Shown: piece after piece, positions 52,469 to 61,996 of the stretch
Numbering within the stretch: position 1 is the first letter of the stretch
How the letters are laid out: every line of letters begins with the position of its first letter
From: Devosia sp.
GTDB taxonomy: Bacteria > Pseudomonadota > Alphaproteobacteria > Rhizobiales > Devosiaceae
Direction: 5' to 3'
NCBI GenBank assembly: GCA_017794705.1
Contig: CP051235.1
Span: 1,737,010 to 1,801,009, forward strand
Length of the DNA: 64,000 nucleotides
Position numbers and translations under genes: made by a program
Notes under the pieces: model-generated
The model's database searches: none
What the model saw: only the letters and a program-made list of their open reading frames with translations
What the model was told of the DNA's origin: nothing

Positions 52469-53653
52469 ATGAAGGAAGGCTGGCGTTGGTTTGGCCCAAT
52501 TGATGCGATTACTCTGCCTCAAATCGCCCAGGCAGGCGCGACAGAAATCGTCAGCGCGCTTCACGAGATTCCCTTTGGAGAAGAGTGGACCCTTGAAGCA
52601 ATCGAAAAGCGAAAAGCTTTGATTCATGGATCCGGGCTGGGGCTAGAGTGGTCTGTGGTGGAAAGCCTTCAGGTGCCAGACGCGATCAAACGTGGTGAAG
52701 GCAACCTGACCCGGCTGTTCGACAACTATCGGCGGTCGCTTGCCAACCTAGCGGCAGCGGGCATTAAGACCGTATGCTACAACTTCTCGCCCCTGCTCGG
52801 GTGGACAAGAACCGACCTCGATGCGCCTACACGTGGAGGGGCCACAGCCGTACGTTTCAGCGAAGTCAAAATGGCAGCGTTCGAAACTTGCATGCTTGAA
52901 CGGGTTGACGCTGAAAGTGACTATGGAAAAGCGGCTTGCGACGCGGGTCGCGCCTGGTTCGCTTCAACCTCCGAGGCGGAACACGAGCGCCTGCTGAAAT
53001 CGATCATGAACGGCTTGCCCGGCGCATTTAATCGATACGACATCGAAAGTCTTCGCGAGGTCCTGAAGCAATGGGAGGGTTTCGATGCTGATGATCTGCG
53101 AGCATCCTTTTCCCGGTTTCTGTTCGAGGTAATTCCGACCGCGGAAGAGTTGGGTATTCGCCTGTGTGCACACCCAGATGATCCGCCTCGACCCTTGCTT
53201 GGATTGCCGCGAGTAGTCTCAACCGCCGACGATCTGGATTGGATCGTGCAGCAAGAGCCGAGCTTGGCCAATGGCTTCAACTTCTGCACGGGTGCCCTTG
53301 GTGCCAGAATAGGCAACAATATCCCCGACTTGTATCGACGGCATGCCCAGCGCGCTCACTTCCTCCATCTGCGAAGCGTGTCGGTGGACGCAGACGGATC
53401 CTTTATTGAAGACGTCCATCTCGGCGGCCGTAGCCAAGTGATAGAAGTCATTTCCCTTGCATTGGCCGAAGAACGCCGACGACGCGATGCAGGGAGAGAA
53501 GATTGGGAGGTCGTTTTTCGACCAGACCATGGTCAATCCATTGGACCCGACCTTCTCGACCCGACACATCATCCTGGATACCCGTATGTTGGAAGGTTGC
53601 GCGGATTGGCAGAGCTTCGCGGAGCAGTCACTGCTTTCCGGTTCGGGAACTAG
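52469..53653 (+). CDS. uxuA: Mannonate dehydratase
   Basis: The 394-aa protein is UxuA-like. It starts MKEGWRWFGPIDAITLPQIA, then VESLQVPDAIKRGEGNLTRL, followed by GIKTVCYNFSPLLGWTRTDL. The metal site is in RLCAHPDDPPRPLLGLPRVV and FNFCTGALGARIGNNIP, with HLRSVSV and FRPDHGQSI supplying His residues. It converts D-mannonate to 2-keto-3-deoxygluconate. It is downstream of the RraA-like gene with 42 bp between. No KDG kinase or aldolase is nearby, so the pathway would continue elsewhere, or the RraA-like protein acts next. Confidence 0.9.
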   Translation: MKEGWRWFGPIDAITLPQIAQAGATEIVSALHEIPFGEEWTLEAIEKRKALIHGSGLGLEWSVVESLQVPDAIKRGEGNLTRLFDNYRRSLANLAAAGIKTVCYNFSPLLGWTRTDLDAPTRGGATAVRFSEVKMAAFETCMLERVDAESDYGKAACDAGRAWFASTSEAEHERLLKSIMNGLPGAFNRYDIESLREVLKQWEGFDADDLRASFSRFLFEVIPTAEELGIRLCAHPDDPPRPLLGLPRVVSTADDLDWIVQQEPSLANGFNFCTGALGARIGNNIPDLYRRHAQRAHFLHLRSVSVDADGSFIEDVHLGGRSQVIEVISLALAEERRRRDAGREDWEVVFRPDHGQSIGPDLLDPTHHPGYPYVGRLRGLAELRGAVTAFRFGN

Positions 53654-53768
53654 GCGCCGATTTGCTCAACCAATTCTGCTCACCCACTCCGGACAGCAAT
53701 CGGGCGCAGAACGCGCGGTTGTCGGATGCTCAAGGTTCTTCTTGCGACAAGGAACAAGGACATACCGG

Positions 53769-55007
53769 TCAGTCGGACGTTTGGCTGTCTGGAGCAAAAG
53801 CCGATGAGATGGTTGCTGCGGCAGCCTCACTGGCAGCTCTGACTGGATCATCGTGAAGGTGGGCATAGCGGTGAGTTGTCGACGCATCCGAATGCCCAAG
53901 AAGCGCGCCTATGATGGGGAGACTTGCTCCTCCGGATACAGCGAAACTTGCGAAGCTATGACGCAGATCATGCAATCTCAAGTCGGCAAGTCCCGCCTTG
54001 TTGCGTATCTCCCGCCATACCTTCGGAGTGCCTTTGTAGTATCCGTCTCCCCTGTGCGCGGGAAAGACGAACGGAGACCCTACAGTTCGAGTCTGCTTGT
54101 TGAGAATGCTTGACGCCCCCGAGTTTAGTGGGATGGATTTTTGCCCGGTCTTGGAATCGTCAAGTCTCAAATAGCCGTGCGGGAGATCGACGGCATCCCA
54201 TCTCAAACTCTCGATCTCACCTTTCCTCGCGCCCGTGAAAACCAGCAACTTGAGAATTGAGATGGCCTGCAGGTTGAGACCGGCCGCCGCCCCGGCAACA
54301 ATTGCTTTGCCCAATACCACCAGTTCCTGGTCGCTAAGGTAGCGTTGGCCCTTCTTGTCGGCGAATCTTTTCACGCCGTGCACCGGATTCGACTGAACCA
54401 GACCCACGTCAATTGCAAATCTGAAGATGCCCCCAAGCAACCCAACAGTCCTTGTGGCCGCTCCCTTGCCGCCCCGCACAATTGCCCGACCGCGCATGCC
54501 GGTTTTCAAGTCTGTTGACGTCTTGCCGTTTGCCACGTCCTGGAGAAAGCGCTGAATGTCGACGCGAGTTACTTCTCCAATCTTCTTCCGCCCAAGAAGT
54601 GGTTTGATATGCCGTTCAATGCGTCCGCGATCGGTCGCAATCGTACTTGGCTTTTTGGTGCCAAGGCCGTCTCTAAGATACAAATCACACAGCTGAGAGA
54701 CCGTGATCTGCTTTTTGTTGTCCTGTTTTTCCTTCGCAGGATCTTCACCGATTGCCGCTCGGCCGAGCATCTTTTTCGCTTCGAGACGCGCTTGATCTAC
54801 TGTCCAAGGTGAACCGTGGGCGCCAATAGTTAGGCGTCGTGTTGGTGCGGAACGGCCGCCTCCCACACGGTATTTGCAGACATACGATTTGCGACCGCCT
54901 TTTGCGATCTTGACGCCGAAGCCCTTCAGTTCACTGTCCCAAACGAAGTAATCGCGATCGTGTGGAGTCGCCGCGTCAACTCTTGCCTTAGTCAACTTTC
55001 CTGACAT
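53769..55007 (-). CDS. P4-type tyrosine integrase of element 2
   Basis: The 412-aa integrase has the DUF4102 N-terminus (LTKARVDAATPHDRDYFVWD), then the arm/core regions. The catalytic residues are in FTGARKGEIESLRW (Arg), HDLRHSFASFAVS (His-x-x-Arg), LGHSDASTTHRYAHL (His, Tyr). The ATG at 55007 gives MSGKLTK; the frame reaches 55046 but the added residues are not family-like. It starts 165 bp left of att copy 4 and mirrors the position of the first integrase. Both integrases read away from their att site. Confidence 0.93.
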   Translation of the reverse strand: MSGKLTKARVDAATPHDRDYFVWDSELKGFGVKIAKGGRKSYVCKYRVGGGRSAPTRRLTIGAHGSPWTVDQARLEAKKMLGRAAIGEDPAKEKQDNKKQITVSQLCDLYLRDGLGTKKPSTIATDRGRIERHIKPLLGRKKIGEVTRVDIQRFLQDVANGKTSTDLKTGMRGRAIVRGGKGAATRTVGLLGGIFRFAIDVGLVQSNPVHGVKRFADKKGQRYLSDQELVVLGKAIVAGAAAGLNLQAISILKLLVFTGARKGEIESLRWDAVDLPHGYLRLDDSKTGQKSIPLNSGASSILNKQTRTVGSPFVFPAHRGDGYYKGTPKVWREIRNKAGLADLRLHDLRHSFASFAVSGGASLPIIGALLGHSDASTTHRYAHLHDDPVRAASEAAAATISSAFAPDSQTSD

Positions 55008-55037
55008 GAGCGCCGCCCAGATATCGATGGTCCAAAA

Positions 55038-55058
55038 AGTAACCACATAGTAACCACC
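55038..55058 (+). repeat. Two AGTAACCAC repeats 11 bp apart upstream of integrase 2
   Basis: AGTAACCAC occurs at 55038 and 55049, phased at 11 bp. The position and spacing are the same as the GGGGTAACACC repeats before the other integrase, and the core GTAAC is shared. They are probably arm-type or autoregulatory sites; this is inference. Confidence 0.6.
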
Positions 55059-55172
55059 GCAGAAGGAACGTCAAGGAACGTGGGTCCGCCGAACAGCCAC
55101 TTATTTGTGATTTTTCATATAGATAAGTGCACGAACAGAATCTTGAGAAATGTAGAAAATTCTCTGGACCCC

Positions 55173-55220
55173 GCCCTCCGAAGGCAGAGGTCACAGGTTC
55201 GAATCCTGTCGGGTGCGCCA
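55173..55220 (+). repeat. att copy 4 (right end of the island array)
   Basis: This 48-bp copy of the tRNA-Arg 3' half is identical to the real gene over the visible core, including GCGCCA. It has no 5' half and so is not a tRNA gene. It forms the right junction of element 2. Confidence 0.92.
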
Positions 55221-55288
55221 ATAAAATCAATAACTTAGTCGGTTTTTTAACTACCCGTATTTCAGCGCAGGCAGCACATAGGTAGCAG
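55221..55288 (+). repeat. Right flank of att copy 4, similar to the flank of copy 2
   Basis: The flank contains TTAGTCGGTTTT, ACCCGTATTTCAGCGCAGG and GCAGCACATAGGTAGCAG, matching 19120-19187, and two GGYAGCA units 11 bp apart (55270 and 55281). It precedes the aldehyde dehydrogenase gene end at 55427; the stretch 55289-55426 holds nothing else I can name. Confidence 0.75.
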
Positions 55289-55426
55289 GTTTTTGGTCAT
55301 TTTTGACGCGTTGGCTCATGCCATCGCAAACCGTTTGCAGACAAGTCTTCTGCATAGCTGAGCCAAAATGCCGTTGAAGCCATAATGCTGGCCCAGCTTT
55401 TCAGCGTCGGTATGCTGCCCGGAGAG

Positions 55427-56851
55427 CTAGTGCGCTATCATGATGTGACGGACTGCGGTGTAGTCCTCGAGGGCGTACATGGACATGTCCTTGCCGTAGC
55501 CGGACTGTTTCATGCCGCCGTGGGGCATTTCGTTGGCCAGCATGAAATGGGTGTTGATCCAGGTGCAGCCGTACTGAAGCTCGGCGGCGGTTTGCATGGC
55601 CCTGCCGATGTTTCCGGACCAGACGGACGAAGCGAGGCCGTACTGGCTGTCATTGGCCCAGTCAATGACGGGGTCATCCTCGGTGAAACGGGTGACCGAA
55701 ACCACCGGGCCGAAGACCTCGCGCTGGACGATCTCGTCTTGCTGCAGGGCGCCGGCGACGATGGTGGGCGCATAGTAGAACCCGCCGCCCGTTGCATTGG
55801 TACCGCCGGTCGTGATTTCGATGTGGTTGAGTTCGGAAGCGCGCTGCACGAAGCTGGAGACCCGGTCACGCTGGCGCTGTGAGATGAGGGGCGGGATCTC
55901 GTTCAATGTATCGTCGGCGTTGTCAAAGACAATGCTCGCGGCAGAACCGGTGAGATCGGCGACGAGCCGGTCATAGATTTTCGACCCGGCATAGACACGG
56001 CAGGCGGCGGTGCAGTCCTGGCCGGCATTGTAAAAGCCGAAGGCCCTCAGTCCGTCGACGACGGCCTGAAGATCTGCATCATCGTAGACAATGACCGGGG
56101 CCTTGCCGCCCAACTCAAGATGCGTGCGTTTGACCGTCTTTGCGGCAGCAGTGAGCACCTTTTTGCCCGTCGCTATGTCACCGGTGATCGAGATGAGGTC
56201 GACGCCGTCATTGTTGATGAGTGCGTTCCCGACCGAGGCACCCTGTCCCACGATGACGTTGACCACGCCCTCGGGCAGGATGTCCGACAGGATCTTTGCG
56301 AACGCCAGGGCGGTGAGCGGTGTCTGTTCGGATGGTTTCATGACCACGGTGTTGCCGCCAGCCAGCGCCGGGGCCAACTTCCACGCCATCATCATGATGG
56401 GATAGTTCCACGGTGAAATCGAGGCCACGACGCCGATAGGGTCGCGCCGCACCATGCTGGTGAACCCTTTCAGATAGCTGCCAGCAACCGGCCCGTGCAT
56501 GTTGCGCACAGCACCCGCAAAGAAGCGGAAACAGTCGGCCACAGCCGGAATTTCGTCATCGCGCACACCATTGATGGGCTTGCCGCAATTAAGGGCCTCA
56601 AGTTGGGAGAGGTTTTCTGCCTCCGCTTCGACGGCATCGGCGATCTCGAGCAGTTTCGCCGAACGTTCGCCTGGCGTGGTCCGGGACCAGGATTTGAAAG
56701 CGGCGCGTGCAGCGGCAACGGCGCGCTCGATCTGACCGAGATCGGCCTCGGGAATGTCGACGATCAGTTCCCCGGTGCGCGGATTGAGAACCCGTTCCAC
56801 CTTGTCGTTGCCGGTTTCGAACGCGCCGCCGATGAGCATCTTGGTTTGCAT
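55427..56851 (-). CDS. patD: Aldehyde dehydrogenase, gamma-aminobutyraldehyde type
   Basis: The 474-aa protein is a class 3 ALDH. The catalytic Cys is in [15 protein letters not shown] (about 283), the general base Glu in [13 protein letters not shown] (about 249), and the NAD site is in [20 protein letters not shown]. The C-terminal end [17 protein letters not shown] is typical of the YdcW/PatD group. It oxidises gamma-aminobutyraldehyde from putrescine to GABA. It is the last gene of the polyamine ABC operon, as in ydcSTUVW. The symbol follows this neighbourhood; betaine aldehyde cannot be excluded as a substrate. Confidence 0.85.
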   Translation of the reverse strand: MQTKMLIGGAFETGNDKVERVLNPRTGELIVDIPEADLGQIERAVAAARAAFKSWSRTTPGERSAKLLEIADAVEAEAENLSQLEALNCGKPINGVRDDEIPAVADCFRFFAGAVRNMHGPVAGSYLKGFTSMVRRDPIGVVASISPWNYPIMMMAWKLAPALAGGNTVVMKPSEQTPLTALAFAKILSDILPEGVVNVIVGQGASVGNALINNDGVDLISITGDIATGKKVLTAAAKTVKRTHLELGGKAPVIVYDDADLQAVVDGLRAFGFYNAGQDCTAACRVYAGSKIYDRLVADLTGSAASIVFDNADDTLNEIPPLISQRQRDRVSSFVQRASELNHIEITTGGTNATGGGFYYAPTIVAGALQQDEIVQREVFGPVVSVTRFTEDDPVIDWANDSQYGLASSVWSGNIGRAMQTAAELQYGCTWINTHFMLANEMPHGGMKQSGYGKDMSMYALEDYTAVRHIMIAH

Positions 56852-56866
56852 GAAGTTCCTCCGGTT

Positions 56867-57673
56867 CTACTTGCCCTGGCCGGCAACGGTGTCGGTGCCG
56901 CGGGTGAGGTAAAAGGCGCCAAGGATGGGCAGGAAGGTCACCAGCACCACGACCATGGCCACCACATTGGTGACCGGCCGCTGGCGCGGTCGAACCAGTT
57001 CCTCGAGCATCCAGATCGGCAGGGTCTGTTGTTGCCCGGCCGTAAAGGTCGTTACGATCACTTCGTCAAAGCTGAGGGCAAATGCCAGCATGCCGCCGGC
57101 CAGAAGGGCAGTGGCGATGTTGGGCAGGATGACATGGCGGAAGGTCTGGAAGGCGTTGGCGCCCAGATCCATCGAGGCCTCGATGAGGCTGCCGCTCATC
57201 CGCCGGAAACGGGCCACTGCATTGTTGTAGACCACAACCACGCAGAAGGTGGCGTGCCCGAGTAAGATCGTCCAGAAACTGAACGGTATGTCGGCGAGGT
57301 TGAAGGCCGAGCGCAAGGAAATGCCGGTGATGATGCCCGGCAGGGCGATCGGCAGAATGACCAGAAGGGAAATTACTTCGCGTCCGAAAAAGCGGGTATG
57401 GGCGACCGCGGCAGCACATAAGGTGCCCAGCACCAGCGCGATCGCGGTTGAAATGGCGGCCACGCGCAGACTGAGCGACAGGGCCTCCCAGACATCTGGG
57501 CGGTTCCAGGTGACCGCAAACCACTCAAGTGTCAGGCCCGGCGGGGGCCATTGGTAGCTCTTGTCCTCGGTGGTGAAGGCATAAACGAAGATCAGCAGGA
57601 TCGGCAGGTGCATGAACAACAGGCCTGCCGCCGCCGCTATCCTGAGCCCCAGCGAAGCGCGGTCAGAGTGCAT
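56867..57673 (-). CDS. Polyamine-type ABC permease (YdcV/PotC-like)
   Basis: This 268-aa permease has six TM helices and the EAA motif [20 protein letters not shown]. The start ATG at 57673 overlaps the upstream permease stop by 11 bases. [20 protein letters not shown] and [20 protein letters not shown] are typical of the PotC/YdcV group. It forms the channel with the neighbouring permease. Confidence 0.88.
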   Translation of the reverse strand: MHSDRASLGLRIAAAAGLLFMHLPILLIFVYAFTTEDKSYQWPPPGLTLEWFAVTWNRPDVWEALSLSLRVAAISTAIALVLGTLCAAAVAHTRFFGREVISLLVILPIALPGIITGISLRSAFNLADIPFSFWTILLGHATFCVVVVYNNAVARFRRMSGSLIEASMDLGANAFQTFRHVILPNIATALLAGGMLAFALSFDEVIVTTFTAGQQQTLPIWMLEELVRPRQRPVTNVVAMVVVLVTFLPILGAFYLTRGTDTVAGQGK

Positions 57674-58592
57674 CGAAAGCCCCCTGCCGCTTGGCGATGT
57701 AGAGATAGACGCCCATGATGAGGATGGGAACGACTGCAAAGGCCGCGGCCAGCGGGATGTTTCCGGCCGTACCCTGGAACTGGTAGACCGCCTGCCCGAT
57801 CATGCGCGCCGAGGTGCCGACTATCTGGGGGATGATGTAGTCGCCCAGGGTTAGCGAGAAGGTGAAGATCGAACCGGCGATCAGACCCGGCAGGGCCAGC
57901 GGCAACAGGACATGTCGGAAGGTCTGGCCCGGATTTGCGCCCAGGTCGCCGCTGGCTTCGAGCATCGACACAGGTACCCGTTCCAGCGAGGCCTGAATGG
58001 GCAGGATCATGAAAGGCAGCCATACATAGACAAAAACCAGGAATGTCCCGGTCCAGCTGACTGACAGCGAATTGCCGCCCAAAACGGGAATGGACAGATA
58101 GGCTTCAAGCAGCCCGGTCAGGTGCAGTGTCTGGAAAAGCCAGCTGAGAATGCCTTCCTTGGCAAGGATGAGTTTCCAGGAATAGACCTTGACCAGATAG
58201 CTCGACCAAAGGGGCAGCATCACACCCAGGTAGAAGAGCGCCTTCCACCTGCCGCGGGCATAGCGGGCCGCGTAGTAGGCAACGGGGAAGGCGATGATGG
58301 CGGAGGCAAGGGTTACGCTGGCCGCCATGGCCACTGTTCGAACGATGATGTCGAAGTTCGACGGGCGAAAGAGTTCTGCGTAGGTGCTCAGGGTAAATTC
58401 GTAGCGGATGAGCCCGGAAAACTCGTCGATCGAAAAAAAGCTCTGGGCCAGAAGCGCGAAGAGCGAGCCGAGATAGATGATACCGAGCCACAGGGCCGGT
58501 GGCGCGATGAGGAGAACGACCAGCAGGGTGGGCCAGCGCCACAATTGGTCGGACAGGCGTCCGGCAAGGCTGACGCGATCGGTTTCAGTCAT
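57663..58592 (-). CDS. Polyamine-type ABC permease (YdcU/PotB-like)
   Basis: The 309-aa permease has six TM helices and an EAA loop [20 protein letters not shown]. The start ATG at 58592 overlaps the ATPase stop by 8 bases; the longer frame to 58706 runs into the ATPase gene. It belongs to the PotB/YdcU group of polyamine and related transporters. Confidence 0.87.
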   Translation of the reverse strand: MTETDRVSLAGRLSDQLWRWPTLLVVLLIAPPALWLGIIYLGSLFALLAQSFFSIDEFSGLIRYEFTLSTYAELFRPSNFDIIVRTVAMAASVTLASAIIAFPVAYYAARYARGRWKALFYLGVMLPLWSSYLVKVYSWKLILAKEGILSWLFQTLHLTGLLEAYLSIPVLGGNSLSVSWTGTFLVFVYVWLPFMILPIQASLERVPVSMLEASGDLGANPGQTFRHVLLPLALPGLIAGSIFTFSLTLGDYIIPQIVGTSARMIGQAVYQFQGTAGNIPLAAAFAVVPILIMGVYLYIAKRQGAFDAL

Positions 58593-59574
58593 TTCTTGTG
58601 TCCATGACGTGAAGCGCGTCTGCGTCCCATGAAATATGAACCCGGTCACCGGTGGCGGGCACATCGGCGCCTTTTGGCAAGAGCACCGAGACTTTCTCGC
58701 CATCAAGATCCAGCGTCAGCCGCGTCGCGGCACCGAGGAAGTTGCGCGTGACGACGGTGGCGGCATGGCCCCCGGCATCGAGCCGGATCGATTCCGGCCT
58801 GAGGCTGGCATGCGCCCTGACACCGGCCAGGCGTTCGGCGAGCTGCGGGGAGAGCACGTTGGAGGAGCCGACGAAATCCGCGACAAACGGGGTCTGCGGG
58901 CGGTCATAAATGTCCTCAGGCGTTCCCACCTGCTGGATGCGGCCGTGATCGAACACTGCAACCCGGTCGGCCATGGAGAGTGCTTCGCCCTGGTCGTGGG
59001 TGACGAAGATGAAGGTGATGCCTAGCTTTCGCTGCAGGCTCTTGAGTTCCTCCTGCATCTGCTCGCGCAGCTTGAGGTCAAGCGCGCCAAGCGGTTCGTC
59101 GAGCAGCAGGACTTTGGGCTTGTTGACCAGTGCGCGCGCCAGGGCGACACGCTGGCGCTGGCCGCCCGAGAGTTGTGATGGTTTTCGGTCGCCAAATCCG
59201 GGCAAGGCCACGAGTTCAAGGGTCTTCTGGGCCTCCTGCTCGCGTTCGGCCTTGCCGACCCCGGCCACCATCAGGCCGAAGGCGACATTGTCGGTCACGT
59301 TGAGATGCGGAAACAGCGCGTAATCCTGGAACACCGTATTCACCGGCCGCCGGTAAGGCGGAATGTTGGTGGAAGGTTCACCGAATATCTCGATGCTGCC
59401 CGAAGTCGGCCTTTCGAACCCGGCGATCAGCCGCAGGCAGGTGGTCTTGCCGGAACCCGAAGGCCCCAGCATGGCAAAGAACTCACCGGGCGCCACGTCG
59501 AGGTCCACATTGTCGACGGCCCGCACCTCGCCAAAGTGCCGGGAGACGCCGCGAAATCTGACTGCTGGGGTCAT
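58585..59574 (-). CDS. Polyamine-type ABC ATPase (PotA/YdcT-like)
   Basis: The 329-aa ATPase shows Walker A GPSGSGKTTCLR, signature [15 protein letters not shown], Walker B VLLLDEPLGALDLKL and switch His IFVTHDQGEALSMAD. A C-terminal TOBE domain of about 80 residues ends DADALHVMDT. It couples to the two permeases downstream. A strong hairpin separates it from the binding-protein gene. Confidence 0.9.
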   Translation of the reverse strand: MTPAVRFRGVSRHFGEVRAVDNVDLDVAPGEFFAMLGPSGSGKTTCLRLIAGFERPTSGSIEIFGEPSTNIPPYRRPVNTVFQDYALFPHLNVTDNVAFGLMVAGVGKAEREQEAQKTLELVALPGFGDRKPSQLSGGQRQRVALARALVNKPKVLLLDEPLGALDLKLREQMQEELKSLQRKLGITFIFVTHDQGEALSMADRVAVFDHGRIQQVGTPEDIYDRPQTPFVADFVGSSNVLSPQLAERLAGVRAHASLRPESIRLDAGGHAATVVTRNFLGAATRLTLDLDGEKVSVLLPKGADVPATGDRVHISWDADALHVMDTRND

Positions 59575-59592
59575 GAACTCTCTTCAGTAGAT

Positions 59593-59618
59593 GTCCGCCG
59601 CCCCCTGGGGCGGCGGAC
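59593..59618 (-). promoter_or_regulatory. Strong GC hairpin after the polyamine binding-protein gene
   Basis: GTCCGCCGCCCC / GGGGCGGCGGAC is a perfect 12-bp inverted repeat with a 2-base spacer, between the binding protein stop and the ATPase start. There is no T-run. As with the hairpin at 999-1018, it may make the binding protein more abundant than the membrane subunits, by stabilisation or attenuation. Confidence 0.65.
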
Positions 59619-59632
59619 CGAGTTGGACAGAA

Positions 59633-60796
59633 TTACCGGCCGCCGATCACGCCGATATAGTCCGATACCCAGCGGTAATAGGGCACGCATTCACCCTGAC
59701 TTTCACACTGGGTGACAGGGGTCTGCCAGAATGCGATCTTTTCGAAGTCATCGAGACCGTTGGCGGTGCAGCCTTCCGCGGTCTGCATGCCTCTGCCGTC
59801 GGTGCAGGCGGCCAGAACGGCCGGGTTGGCGCCGAACCAGACGCTGAGATCGCTCATCAGGTTCGAGCTCAGCGTATGCTCCATCCACATGTAGGCACAG
59901 TTCGGATGCTCGGAATCAATGTGCATCATGGTGGTATCCGCCCAGCCGGTAGCACCCTCCACGGGGACGACGCTGGAGATCGGAGCACCGTCGGACTGCA
60001 GCAGGTTGACCTGGAAGGGCCAGGACCCCGATGCCGCCATGCCCTCGTTCTTGAAATCGTCGATCTGGATGAAGGCGTCATGCCAGTAGCGGCTGACCAG
60101 CTTGCGTTGTTCGCGCAGCAGGTCGAGGGCCGCCGCGTATTGATCAGCATTCAGCTCATAAGGCGAAGCGATCCCCAGTTCAGGCTGATGATACATCAGG
60201 TAGAGGGCAGCGTCGGCGACGTGGATCGGACCGTCATAAGCCTGCACACGCCCGACGTTGCTCTGGCCGTCAGGCAGGGTCTGTTCCTCGAAGACGACAT
60301 CCCAGGATGTCGGCGGATTGTCGCCGAATACCTCGGTATTATACATCAGCACGTTCGGGCCCCACATGTAGGGCGTGCCATAATGCTTGCCGTCAACAAA
60401 GTGCCACGGGGCTTCCTTGAGGCGTTCGTCAATCTCGCTCCAGCTGGGAATGAGATCGGTGTTGATTTCCTGGACCCGATTGCCGGCGATCATGCGTAGC
60501 GACGCGTCTCCCGACGCCGTCACGAGATCGAAACCGCCCTCATTCATCAAGGCAACCATTTCGTCGGACGTGTTGGCGGTCTTTACCTGCACCATGCAGC
60601 CCGTGGCTTCTTCAAACCCGGTGACCCAGTCAAACTCGGCCATGGTTTCGCCGCGTTCGATATAGCCTGCCCAGGCGACGATGCTTACTGCACCCTCGCC
60701 GGGACCGATTTCAGTCAGCATTTGCGGGAATGCCGGTTGCACCGCGATGGACAGGGCCATGGTGAGCGCGGTGCAGGATCGCAGGATCGATTTCAT
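59633..60796 (-). CDS. Polyamine-type ABC substrate-binding protein (YdcS/PotD-like)
   Basis: This 387-aa protein has a signal peptide (MKSILRSCTALTMALSIAVQ, cleavage near AFP/AVQPAFA-like). The body opens EGAVSIVAWAGYIERGETMA, a PotD/YdcS pattern. It continues TGFEEATGCMVQVKTANTSD and DLVTASGDASLRMIAGNRVQ, then KHYGTPYMWGPNVLMYNTEV. It binds a polyamine in the periplasm and delivers it to the permeases. It is the first gene of the operon, with the LysR gene upstream. Confidence 0.88.
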   Translation of the reverse strand: MKSILRSCTALTMALSIAVQPAFPQMLTEIGPGEGAVSIVAWAGYIERGETMAEFDWVTGFEEATGCMVQVKTANTSDEMVALMNEGGFDLVTASGDASLRMIAGNRVQEINTDLIPSWSEIDERLKEAPWHFVDGKHYGTPYMWGPNVLMYNTEVFGDNPPTSWDVVFEEQTLPDGQSNVGRVQAYDGPIHVADAALYLMYHQPELGIASPYELNADQYAAALDLLREQRKLVSRYWHDAFIQIDDFKNEGMAASGSWPFQVNLLQSDGAPISSVVPVEGATGWADTTMMHIDSEHPNCAYMWMEHTLSSNLMSDLSVWFGANPAVLAACTDGRGMQTAEGCTANGLDDFEKIAFWQTPVTQCESQGECVPYYRWVSDYIGVIGGR

Positions 60797-60903
60797 TGAG
60801 AGTCTCCCCGTTTCAACGCCATAATCCGGTTCGACTATCTGCCCAATCAGGACCTATCACAAATTCAATTGTCAGAAGATTTGATATCGAAAAAACTGAT
60901 ATC

Positions 60904-61812
60904 TCACCGTCCGCGGGCAGCGTGCTGCGCCTGTGTTACGGCGATGAATTCCCGTGCTGCCTCGGAGATCTTCGAGCCCCTGCGCCAGACAAGGCCGACC
61001 TGCAGAACCGGCAACGCGCCCGAAACATCACGGCTGACGATCCTGTCACCTTCCAGCGACCAGGGCCGGTAGACAAGATCGGGTAACAGCGCCACGCCGG
61101 CTCCGGTCGCGACCAGTGAGCGCACGGCTTCCACCGAACGCGTGCGAAAGGCGATCCTGGGTCGGTTGCCGAGCGCGGACAAAAGCTTGATTGCTTCCTT
61201 TTCCATCTCGTCGACATCAAGCACGATGAGTTGCTCGTTGATGACTTCTTCGAGGGTGATGCTCTGCTGGCGAGCCAGCCTGTGATCGAGAGGCAGCCAG
61301 AGGCGGAACGAGGACACCTCGAATATCTCATACTGCAGGGACTGATGGTTCTTCAGGTTCGATGTCACCATCACCGCGACGTCGAGCTCCCCGCCAACGA
61401 TCAAGTGCTCGAGATATTCGCCAACGTCCTCAATGGCGGAGACGTCCACATCCGGATTGAGGCGCCTGTATTTGGATAGAATGTCGGAAAGTACGTAGCC
61501 AGCCGTCAGCGCGGTGACACCCAGATTGAGCTGACCACTGACGCGCTTGACCCCGTCCGCCAAAACCCGGGTCGCGTTGGCGACCTCGGCAAGGATCGAC
61601 AAGGCATGCCGCAGAAATTCCTGACCCTCGACCGTCAGGTTCAGCCCGCGCGCATGCCGTTCGAAAAGCGGCACACCCAGTGCGGCTTCCAGATCCTTGA
61701 TCGATGCCGTTACCGCACTTTGAGAAATGGAAAGCGATTGGGATGCGCCGCTGACCGAACCGTGCTCGGCCGCCGCAATGAAGTATCTGATCTGCTTCAG
61801 GGTGAAGGACAT
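60904..61812 (-). CDS. LysR-family transcriptional regulator
   Basis: The 302-aa protein has the LysR HTH at the start: SFTLKQIRYFIAAAEHGSVS and LSISQSAVTASIKDLEAALG, then FERHARGLNLTVEGQEFL. The ligand-binding domain follows with VVASLRL-like LNLGVTALTAGYV and GGELDVAVMV. The start at 61812 agrees with LysR length; the frame to 61959 is not needed. It lies immediately upstream of the polyamine ABC operon on the same strand, so it probably regulates it. Confidence 0.88.
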   Translation of the reverse strand: MSFTLKQIRYFIAAAEHGSVSGASQSLSISQSAVTASIKDLEAALGVPLFERHARGLNLTVEGQEFLRHALSILAEVANATRVLADGVKRVSGQLNLGVTALTAGYVLSDILSKYRRLNPDVDVSAIEDVGEYLEHLIVGGELDVAVMVTSNLKNHQSLQYEIFEVSSFRLWLPLDHRLARQQSITLEEVINEQLIVLDVDEMEKEAIKLLSALGNRPRIAFRTRSVEAVRSLVATGAGVALLPDLVYRPWSLEGDRIVSRDVSGALPVLQVGLVWRRGSKISEAAREFIAVTQAQHAARGR

Positions 61813-61996
61813 GCAGGGAGTTCTGACCATTTGCAGCGGCAAGGCAACAGGTTTGCGTGCCGGGCAGATGCCGGCTTCCTTGCGTTCCTGGTGCACAGCA
61901 GTCTTCAAGGGAGGCCCATCGACTGACGGCGGCTCGCTGGTTGACAAAGCCGGGGTCACAGGTTTGCTAGAAGCAGGTTCAATCTTGATCTTTGTT

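Noticed and set aside
7206..55172. Integrative conjugative element
   Set aside because: No relaxase, type IV secretion or coupling protein genes are visible, so the elements are genomic islands or mobilised by others.
55173..55220. A third tRNA-Arg gene
   Set aside because: The 5' half is missing; the sequence to the left is unrelated.
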